Origin: CG2-30-44-17 sp964344725
Lineage (GTDB): Bacteria > Patescibacteriota > Gracilibacteria > UBA1369 > UBA12470
Assembly (NCBI GenBank): GCA_964344725.1
Contig: CAYFOI010000007.1
Coordinates: 1 to 47,064, forward strand
Length of the DNA stretch: 47,064 bases
Direction of reading: 5' to 3'
A program made the translations under genes and the position numbers. Shown one piece after another: positions 40,875-47,064 of this stretch (positions are counted from its first letter, which is position 1; each line of letters opens with the position of its first letter). Below the pieces are notes generated by a model. It saw only the letters and a list, made by a program, of their open reading frames with translations. It had not been told where the DNA came from and searched no databases.

Positions 40875-42383
40875 ATGAAGAAAAGACTCAAACTTATTAT
40901 CACCACTTCAATTTTAGCAACATTTGTTCTTTACCCAATCGCACAGGCGGTACCACCACCAGATTTTATCTTTGCGGCTGGAGCACAAATTGGGCAAATT
41001 TTCGCGATAGTAGCCCTCTTTTTGGGAGCAGTATTTAGCATGTTTTACAATTATATTAAGGCCAAAATAATTTTAATAAAAAATCACAAACCATCTTTCG
41101 TCGCTGTTTCACTCTTAGGCATCGCACTAATCTCGATAGGCATCGCATACGGATACGACGCTTACCAGCAAGACAAAGCTTACAAAGAGTGGCTCTCCGA
41201 AAGTGAATCTTACGCAGAGTTGTCAGAAGAAAGAGATCAATATCTAGCTGTATCGGATGAAACAGATATTAGTCTGCTGGATTTGGATGCAGAACCTGGG
41301 TCGGAAGAAATAAATTCAGAGGAATCTTTTATATCATATGTTGAAGATTCGTCAGAGGACATAGACTTCATCGAAGAATATTATAGAGCGATAGCAGAAG
41401 GAGATTTGCAGCATGCTTATGAATTATCAAAGCAATCGGCCTCGCTAGAAACATTCCAAGGCTGGTATGCAGATACAACCAAAATCACACTGGATGATCT
41501 GACAAAAATAGACGAAGAAACATCCTCACTTGAACTTACCCTATACGAGAGTGATAACTACACAAGATACGGCGTGTTAATGACTCTCAGATACGAGGAG
41601 GCCGAGCCGGTACAAATAGCATCTTCAACTGTCAAAGTCCTAAGCGAAGGAACTCTTGAAGAAAAGGGCGACACATTGGTAGCAACAGCAAGCGGAAGCA
41701 GTACGGATTTTTATGAAGAAAATGCAGACGCTAATTACAGTATTAGTAACGAAGAGTTTCAAGCGGTCCTGGATAGCGGGCGAGACGATTATATAGTGCT
41801 AGATGCTAGAGAGGATCTGGAATACGAGAATGGATATTTCCCAGATAGTACGCATATCAGATATGCTGACTTGCAGGCTGGTAAATGGATCGAAATTCCG
41901 GAAGATACATTCGTTTATGTAATATGTTGGTCTGGTATTAGAGGGTCAGAAGTTGCAGAATTCTTAAGGACAAAAGAAATTGTTGCAATGTATCTTGAAG
42001 GTGGAGCTAGCGAATGGGTTGATAATGGGGGTACTTGGGTAGGTAATATAGACTTTGGACAAAAATATACCGAGGACAGATATTCGGTAGTTTATTCAAC
42101 CGACGAAGTTCATAATTATGTAGACGACGGAGTTGTGTTAGTGGACTGTCGTGAGCCATGGGTATATGAAGAATGGCATATAGACGGAAGCTACAATATA
42201 CCGATAATGTATACGCCCTCGGTTGATGTAGAAAGCGCATTTGCACAGGTGCCGGAAGGTAGTACCGTAATTACAGTTTGTGACGGTTACGTGAACTGTT
42301 TCGATGCCAAAATAACGGGAGTGGAATTGGAGTCGCGAGGATATACATTTATAGGAAGATATAATACACCATGGGCCTATTAG
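40875..42383 (+). CDS. Membrane-anchored double rhodanese protein
   Basis: A 502-residue protein from ATG 40875. It has a signal or first helix (LIITTSILATFVLYPIAQA), then two more hydrophobic helices (IGQIFAIVALFLGAVFSMF and FVAVSLLGIALISIGIAYG), an acidic linker, an NTF2-like segment (IDFIEEYYRAIAEGDLQHAYELS), and two rhodanese domains. The first has the loop CWSGIRGS and the second CDGYVNC, both with the Cys in the expected place, so both could carry persulphide. It probably handles sulphur or redox transfer at the membrane. The earlier in-frame start at 40734 lies in tRNA debris and is rejected. The 3' end overlaps the next gene by 13 bases. Confidence 0.8.
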   Translation: MKKRLKLIITTSILATFVLYPIAQAVPPPDFIFAAGAQIGQIFAIVALFLGAVFSMFYNYIKAKIILIKNHKPSFVAVSLLGIALISIGIAYGYDAYQQDKAYKEWLSESESYAELSEERDQYLAVSDETDISLLDLDAEPGSEEINSEESFISYVEDSSEDIDFIEEYYRAIAEGDLQHAYELSKQSASLETFQGWYADTTKITLDDLTKIDEETSSLELTLYESDNYTRYGVLMTLRYEEAEPVQIASSTVKVLSEGTLEEKGDTLVATASGSSTDFYEENADANYSISNEEFQAVLDSGRDDYIVLDAREDLEYENGYFPDSTHIRYADLQAGKWIEIPEDTFVYVICWSGIRGSEVAEFLRTKEIVAMYLEGGASEWVDNGGTWVGNIDFGQKYTEDRYSVVYSTDEVHNYVDDGVVLVDCREPWVYEEWHIDGSYNIPIMYTPSVDVESAFAQVPEGSTVITVCDGYVNCFDAKITGVELESRGYTFIGRYNTPWAY

Positions 42384-44191
42384 GAGCTAAAACAAATAGA
42401 TTAAAAGAGCTTAAAGATTTAGGCCTCAATGTGCCTAAATTCGCAGCGATAGACAACAAAAAGATCTTAGCTGAAAACTTCTCTACCTTAGCCAATGACG
42501 CTCACAACAAACTCAGCTGTAAGCATTATGCAGTAAGATCTAGTGCTCTGGTGGAAGATTCGGCGAATCAATCTTTTGCAGGTCAGTTTGAAACAAAACT
42601 AGATGTAAAACCGGAAGATCTCGCAGAAGCTATCAAAGCTGTAGCCGATCAAGCAAAAGATTTCCTTAAAGGAGACCTCTCAAAATTTTCAATTATCATC
42701 CAAGAGTTCATAAGTCCGGATTTTTCAGGTGTAACATTTACAAGAAATCCGCTTGGCGGCAGAGAAATGATCGTGGAATATCACAAAGGTGTCGGCGAAG
42801 AACTAGTAAGCGGAAGAATAAAACCGGAGAAAAAAGAGTTCTATTGGCATCAGCAAGACCTACCTTTGCCAAATGCAAAAAAAACGATTGAAGCTTTCCA
42901 GAAAATCGAAAAACATTACAAATTCCCTCAAGACGTCGAATGGTGCATTAAAGGAGGCGAATGGTTTTTCTTACAAACAAGACCTATCACAACGATAGAC
43001 GAAACAGAATACAAAAAATCTCTATACCTCGACGAAACACTGCCAAAAGACAAAAAATTCCACTACGAAAAGACAGAAATATCAGAAATAGCACCGAGAC
43101 CAACACAAATCACAAAAGATTTACTCGAGATGATATACGGGCAAGACGGTCCAATCAAAAAAGTTTATGCCAAATATGGCATATCATATGAACCGAAAGA
43201 TATCCTCCAAATAATCGGAAATGAACTGTTCATAGATAGGTTAGAAGAACGAGAAACAATCTTGCCACAAACAGGTTTATTCCGATCTATAAAAAACACC
43301 CTCAAGCTGGGCAAAATCCCATTAGACGGATACGAGGAGCTGTATAAGAGGATCAAAGCCCGCATAGAATCCAAGGACTCTGGTGAGAATGCTTTGGAGG
43401 TCTTTCTGAAAGATTACGAACTGGTTTTCGAGGTGAATTTCTTGACCGGTTACGCGTTCCAAAAAATCAAAGACAAATCGAAGCTTGCAGAGATAGTAAG
43501 CGGAGAAATTGGGATCGATTGGGATATAAAACTTGATGCAGAAAATCTAAAAGGAAATGCACTTGAGATTGCTGACGAATCGGACTTCGTATATCACGCA
43601 CCAAAATGTTCTGGCGACTTGCCAGAGGGTGAAGAAAAATACGCAGTAATTTATAATCAACTACGCGAATTCAGCAGATGGCTTGTTGTGAAAAACATAA
43701 ACCTGCTAAGAGGATTGATCATGAATAAAGCTAGCGATTTCAAGGACAAAAAACTGGTGTATTTCGCGACACTGGAAGAAGTCGCGCGCGGTGAATTGTC
43801 AGAAGAAACATGTAAAAAACGTGCCGATGCATACAAAAAGTTCGATGCCTTCACATTCCCGAGCAAATTAACGGAGAAGCCGATAGTACAGTCAACAGAG
43901 CTCTTAGCAGTTTCATTAGGCGAGGCCGAAGGGACTCTTGTCGACGTCATCAAAAATGACGGTTCAAAGCAAATCCTATACACACAAAATCTTGAACCAA
44001 GTCTCGCTAAGCATCTCAGTCAAATCAAAGGTGTCGTATCCGAACACGGCAGTATGCTTTCACATTTAGCAATTATAGCTAGGGAAGAAGATATCCCTGT
44101 AGTCGTGAACTTCTCTCTGAAAAACTCAGGACTGAAAATAGGGGATAAAATCAAGATCCAAAATGATCCGACGAAGGTTTTGAGTGTTTAG
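42371..44191 (+). CDS. PEP-synthase-like phosphotransferase without the PEP barrel domain
   Basis: The N-terminal ATP-grasp domain (about 1-215) is of the PEP synthase/PPDK type: AVRSSALVEDSANQSFAGQFET, IIIQEFISPDFSGVTFTRNP, DVEWCIKGGEWFFLQTRPIT. A middle domain of about 300 residues is unfamiliar. The C-terminal swivelling domain carries the phosphohistidine, GVVSEHGSMLSHLAIIARE (His565). The TIM barrel that binds PEP or pyruvate is absent. The order ATP-grasp, substrate domain, His domain is that of rifampicin phosphotransferase-type enzymes, so it likely phosphorylates another small molecule. Overlap with the rhodanese gene suggests translational coupling. Confidence 0.82.
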   Translation: MGLLGAKTNRLKELKDLGLNVPKFAAIDNKKILAENFSTLANDAHNKLSCKHYAVRSSALVEDSANQSFAGQFETKLDVKPEDLAEAIKAVADQAKDFLKGDLSKFSIIIQEFISPDFSGVTFTRNPLGGREMIVEYHKGVGEELVSGRIKPEKKEFYWHQQDLPLPNAKKTIEAFQKIEKHYKFPQDVEWCIKGGEWFFLQTRPITTIDETEYKKSLYLDETLPKDKKFHYEKTEISEIAPRPTQITKDLLEMIYGQDGPIKKVYAKYGISYEPKDILQIIGNELFIDRLEERETILPQTGLFRSIKNTLKLGKIPLDGYEELYKRIKARIESKDSGENALEVFLKDYELVFEVNFLTGYAFQKIKDKSKLAEIVSGEIGIDWDIKLDAENLKGNALEIADESDFVYHAPKCSGDLPEGEEKYAVIYNQLREFSRWLVVKNINLLRGLIMNKASDFKDKKLVYFATLEEVARGELSEETCKKRADAYKKFDAFTFPSKLTEKPIVQSTELLAVSLGEAEGTLVDVIKNDGSKQILYTQNLEPSLAKHLSQIKGVVSEHGSMLSHLAIIAREEDIPVVVNFSLKNSGLKIGDKIKIQNDPTKVLSV

Positions 44192-44279
44192 TGCCAGTGA
44201 TCTTGATATCTTACTTCGCTTTACAGGCTCGAGCACCTACTTTACCCTATTTGTAAGCAATCCTTTAAACAGGCTAATC

Positions 44280-44519
44280 GTGTGGCACGTATACATGCTG
44301 AAATGCGCTGATGGCACATTTTATACAGGAATTACAACAGATTTAGAACGGCGAGTAGCCGAGCACAATACATCTAAAAAAAGTGCCAAATATACGCGAG
44401 GCAGAAGACCTGTAGAGTTGATATATTCACGCGAGATGAAAAACAAAGCACAGGCCTCCAAAGAGGAGTACCGGATCAAGCAATTATCCAGAGAGGAAAA
44501 AGCAAAACTTGTATATTAG
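44280..44519 (+). CDS. GIY-YIG domain protein (YhbQ/UPF0213-like)
   Basis: A small single-domain nuclease fold. WHVYMLKCADGTFYTGITTDLERRVAEHN contains the GIY-YIG strands (VYM and YTG) and catalytic Arg, and ELIYSREMKNKAQASKEEYRIKQL the metal-binding Glu. I choose GTG at 44280, which gives 79 residues and starts at the domain. The frame is open back to 44184, but those residues (FSASDLDILLRFTG) overlap the previous gene and are unlike the family. It is convergent with rubrerythrin (4-base overlap). Confidence 0.88.
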   Translation: MWHVYMLKCADGTFYTGITTDLERRVAEHNTSKKSAKYTRGRRPVELIYSREMKNKAQASKEEYRIKQLSREEKAKLVY

Positions 44520-45091
44520 TAATTCTCTTCCTTAACCTGGAAGTGAGCTTGAGGATGCAAACAAGCAGGACACATCTCAGGAGCGCTTAAACCCTCATGA
44601 ACATGGCCGCAGTTATTACATTTCCACCTAACAGGTTCGTCTTTCGCGAAGACAGAACCGTCTTCGATATTTTTAGCAAGCTTCTTGAATCTTTCCTCGT
44701 GCTCTTTTTCAACGTCGGCAATATTTTTGAAAGCAGTAGCAATCTCGTCGAAACCTTCCTCTTTCGCAGTCTTAGCAAAATGAGGATACAGGTCTGACCA
44801 TTCATCTTTCTCACCCATAGCGGCAGCCTCAAGATTTTCATGAGTTGTACCGATTTTACCTGCAGGATAAGCAGCCTTGATCTCGACCTCTCCTCCCTCG
44901 AGGAATTTGAAGAACCTCTTCGCATGTTCCTTCTCGTTCAAAGCTGTTTCCTCAAATATTTTAGAGATTTGGACATAACCTTCTTTTTTAGCTTGTTTAG
45001 CAAAATAGTCATACCTCATTCGAGCTTGTGACTCGCCAGCAAAAGCTTTGAGCAGATTCTGCTCTGTTTTTGTTCCTTTTAAAGATGTCAT
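44516..45091 (-). CDS. rbr: Rubrerythrin
   Basis: Non-haem di-iron peroxidase that protects against hydrogen peroxide, typical of anaerobes. The ferritin-like domain carries the iron ligands in AFAGESQARMRYDYF, ETALNEKEHAKRFF, HENLEAAAMGEKDEW and ADVEKEHEERF. The C-terminal rubredoxin-like domain has WKCNNCGHVHEG and CPACLHPQAHF, with four Cys for one iron. The length of 191 is standard. It suggests an anaerobic or microaerobic lifestyle. Confidence 0.96.
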   Translation of the reverse strand: MTSLKGTKTEQNLLKAFAGESQARMRYDYFAKQAKKEGYVQISKIFEETALNEKEHAKRFFKFLEGGEVEIKAAYPAGKIGTTHENLEAAAMGEKDEWSDLYPHFAKTAKEEGFDEIATAFKNIADVEKEHEERFKKLAKNIEDGSVFAKDEPVRWKCNNCGHVHEGLSAPEMCPACLHPQAHFQVKEENY

Positions 45092-45134
45092 TTAGATTTT
45101 GGTTAAATTTCAAAGAGATCCTAACACCAACATA

Positions 45135-46472
45135 TCAATTCGCCAACCTCTTCATCTCTTTCCTCATCATAAGCACAGTAATCACAACAGCAACAACATC
45201 CGCAGCAGGGAAAGCATAAAAAATACCATCCAAATCAAAAAATACAGGGAAAATCAAAACAAAAGGTAGCAAACAAAGCACCTGCCTAAGTATCGACAAG
45301 AAAAACGCAGGACCGGCTTTTCCAATAGCTTGATAATAACCACCTGATATAGCTTGAAATCCAACAAAAGGAAGCACAAGCACAACGATTCGAATCACAT
45401 AAACAGATAATTCAATCAGTTCAGTGTCAGAGCTGAAGATTTTCGTAAGCGATTCTGCGAAAACAAGCAAAATCAAAAATCCAATAAAGGACATCGCGGT
45501 AGCAACCTTTATAGAAAGCTTTGTCACCTCCTTAGCACGACCATAATCTTTGGCACCATAATTGTATCCCAAAATAGGTTGTAATCCTTGAACAAGTCCA
45601 AACATAGGCATCAAAACAACCATAAAAATACGATTAATGACCCCATATGCCGCAATTGCAATGTCTCCACCATAGAAACCAAGAGAATTATTTACAACAA
45701 TTGCCATTAAACTACCTGCGACATGTCTGCCCAAAGAAGAGGCGCCTATAGCAAAAATCTCCTTAATCGTTCTCATCTTAAAGACAAGATTCTTTATGTG
45801 GATATACACGCCACTTTTACCTGTTACAAAATAATAAAGAGCACAAGAGGCAGAAGCAATTTGAGCGATTACAGTAGCAATAGCAGCTCCTCTTATCCCC
45901 ATATCAAAACCAAAAATAAAAATCGGATCCAAAATAACATTAATAACCGCTGACATAATCATGATCGTCATCGCAAATTTAGCATTTCCTTCAGCCCGAA
46001 TAACGCTATTTCCACCCATTGCAAAGAATATGAATAAAGTGCCCCAAAAAATAATGCTCATATACTCTGTGGCATAAGGCAAAATCGTATCTGTAGCACC
46101 AAAAGCAATAAGAATTGGTTTAATACAAACGAGTCCAATAATTGTAAGAAGTACGCCACCCAAAAGAGAAAGAGAAAAGAAATTCCCGAGAACCCGCTCA
46201 GCTTTTTTAAAGTCCTTTGAACCAAGAGCCCTAGAAATAATAGAAGAAGCTCCAATCCCAACAGTTTGAGCAAGAGCCATAACAATCATCTGTATTGGAA
46301 ATGCAATCGCAATACCAGCAATCCCAAGTGTTCCAACTCCGTGACCTATAAAAATCGTATCTGCAACATTATAGAGACTTATAACAAGCAAACCTATCGT
46401 TGCGGGCATAGATTGATGGAATAGAAGTTTTGGTATGTTCTCGCTACCTAATCGTTTCTGATAAGCTGTCAT
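45135..46472 (-). CDS. MATE family efflux transporter
   Basis: A 445-residue polytopic membrane protein with about 12 helices in two related halves. The start MPATIGLLVISLYNVADTIFIGHGVGTLGIAGIAIAFP and ALGSKDFKKAERVLG are typical of the MATE family. GLVQGLQPILGYNYGAKDYGRAKEV begins the second half. It exports drugs or cationic metabolites using a Na or H gradient. A TATACT box on the minus strand (46508-46503) may be its -10. No regulator is adjacent. Confidence 0.93.
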   Translation of the reverse strand: MTAYQKRLGSENIPKLLFHQSMPATIGLLVISLYNVADTIFIGHGVGTLGIAGIAIAFPIQMIVMALAQTVGIGASSIISRALGSKDFKKAERVLGNFFSLSLLGGVLLTIIGLVCIKPILIAFGATDTILPYATEYMSIIFWGTLFIFFAMGGNSVIRAEGNAKFAMTIMIMSAVINVILDPIFIFGFDMGIRGAAIATVIAQIASASCALYYFVTGKSGVYIHIKNLVFKMRTIKEIFAIGASSLGRHVAGSLMAIVVNNSLGFYGGDIAIAAYGVINRIFMVVLMPMFGLVQGLQPILGYNYGAKDYGRAKEVTKLSIKVATAMSFIGFLILLVFAESLTKIFSSDTELIELSVYVIRIVVLVLPFVGFQAISGGYYQAIGKAGPAFFLSILRQVLCLLPFVLIFPVFFDLDGIFYAFPAADVVAVVITVLMMRKEMKRLAN

Positions 46473-46615
46473 TGATCGTTGTTGGTAAATAAATTGCGCC
46501 TTAGTATAGTTGAAAATATAAAAATAAGGTATTCTAAAACCACAGAAAGAAATGAAATAATTATGAAGAAACGAACGAATCTACTATGCCAAGGTTGAAA
46601 AACTAACTTTACCCC

Positions 46616-46644
46616 TGGACTCCCGGCGTCTTTCGTGGTATAAT
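46616..46644 (+). promoter_or_regulatory. Promoter of the Pro/Gly-rich gene
   Basis: TGGACT (46616-46621) and TATAAT (46639-46644) are 17 bases apart on +, with an ATG at 46670. The rest of 46473-46615 shows no gene. Confidence 0.65.
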
Positions 46645-46669
46645 TTAATATGAATTTGTAAATCTATTC

Positions 46670-47064
46670 ATGGATAATACAAACCCAGCAGGGCAGACAA
46701 AAAACGATGGTAACGGAAGGAACGATAACGGTTCTTATACTCCGCCAACTTTTTTGCAAAATAATCAGAGTAATGCTGGAACAGGGGCAACTCCTCCTCC
46801 AGCAGGAGGCACAAGTACGCCAACCCCACCACCGCCACCAGCGGGAGGATTTGGAAATACACAAGGTGGGACAACGCCACCACCTCCGCCGAAGCCGGTG
46901 ACACCACCGGCACCAGGAGGATTTGGAGCGCCAACGACTCCGCCACCTGCACAACCAGCGGCGCCAAAACCAGCACCACCTGCACCAGGAGGGTTTGGAA
47001 CGCCAGCGACTCCAGCACCTGCGCCTACGCCACAACCAACAACACCTACTCCTCCACCAGCGGG
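46670..47064 (+). CDS. Pro/Gly-rich low-complexity protein, N-terminal part
   Basis: ATG at 46670 opens a frame that runs off the window, at least 131 residues. After a polar start (MDNTNPAGQTKNDGNGRNDN) the sequence is almost only Pro, Ala, Thr, Gly and Gln. The motif GGFG recurs in PPAGGFG, PAPGGFG and PAPGGFG, about 25-30 residues apart. There is no signal peptide at the start. It looks like a long disordered linker ahead of a later domain, for example a membrane or signalling domain outside the window. Several frames on the other strand are open only because of the repeated composition. Confidence 0.75.
   Translation, partial: MDNTNPAGQTKNDGNGRNDNGSYTPPTFLQNNQSNAGTGATPPPAGGTSTPTPPPPPAGGFGNTQGGTTPPPPPKPVTPPAPGGFGAPTTPPPAQPAAPKPAPPAPGGFGTPATPAPAPTPQPTTPTPPPA

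Noticed and set aside
46668..47035. Arg/Trp/Ser-rich minus-strand ORFs at the right end
   Set aside because: They are antisense readings of the Pro/Gly-rich coding sequence.
1..47064. Recoded TGA (genetic code 25)
   Set aside because: hisH and hisF end in TGA overlapping the next start codon, with protein lengths normal for the families, so TGA is a stop.

Overview
The window is a gene-dense bacterial chromosome segment, AT-rich overall, using the standard code (TGA is a true stop, for example in the ATGCTGA overlap of hisH and hisA). Few genes have a clear Shine-Dalgarno sequence. The mix of compact overlapping operons, small lipoproteins, a single-domain GIY-YIG protein and many unfamiliar acidic proteins suggests an uncultured candidate-phylum bacterium. 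A Peregrinibacteria-like Patescibacteria lineage is my best guess, but the sequence does not prove it. Code 25 lineages (Gracilibacteria, SR1) are excluded by the TGA stops.

Layout. 1-4.4 kb: a membrane protein, an M20 metallopeptidase, a small ORF and a CoA-transferase-like protein, all on + with G/T-rich codon ends, closed by a strong bidirectional terminator. From about 4.8 kb on, + strand genes have A/C-rich codon ends, so the strand composition flips near 4.4-4.8 kb. The polarity (G-rich to C-rich on +) fits a replication terminus. Two tiny minus-strand ORFs sit at the switch, one of them an 8-cysteine peptide. 4.8-11 kb: lipoproteins, a ferredoxin reductase-like protein, AroD, YchF, a cation antiporter and a HisA paralogue that lacks the catalytic aspartates.

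11.1-20.1 kb: a minus-strand operon hisS-hisG-hisD-hisC/N-hisB-hisH-hisA-hisF-hisIE-DUF711. It encodes every enzymatic step from PRPP and ATP to histidine, plus the histidyl-tRNA synthetase. Its control region (19.92-20.13 kb) has a near-consensus promoter, two palindromes over the -35 and -10, an 18-residue leader ORF with three consecutive His codons before its stop, and an intrinsic terminator just before hisS. A YerC/TrpR-family regulator gene is transcribed divergently from an overlapping promoter. This is the most interesting regulatory system here.

20.5-25.3 kb: RelA/SpoT, MnmA, a secreted protein and a sortase. 25.5-29.6 kb: a four-gene minus-strand cluster with a murein hydrolase (lysozyme-like plus M23) lacking a signal peptide, and three acidic proteins of unknown function. 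29.6-39.7 kb: LigA (with a clamp-binding-like motif in an insertion), an alpha/beta hydrolase, an HNH protein, a short FolC, a GNAT, DnaX, two GT4 glycosyltransferases and ComFC. 39.7-40.8 kb: a long imperfect hairpin element, a NUDIX gene and tRNA-Val(GAC) flanked by direct, inverted and 3' fragments of itself. 40.9-47 kb: a membrane double-rhodanese protein, a PEP-synthase-like phosphotransferase without the TIM barrel, GIY-YIG, rubrerythrin, a MATE exporter and the start of a Pro/Gly-rich protein that runs off the window.

GC-rich perfect palindromes recur at three places in this AT-rich sequence, twice between convergent genes and once inside the HNH gene.
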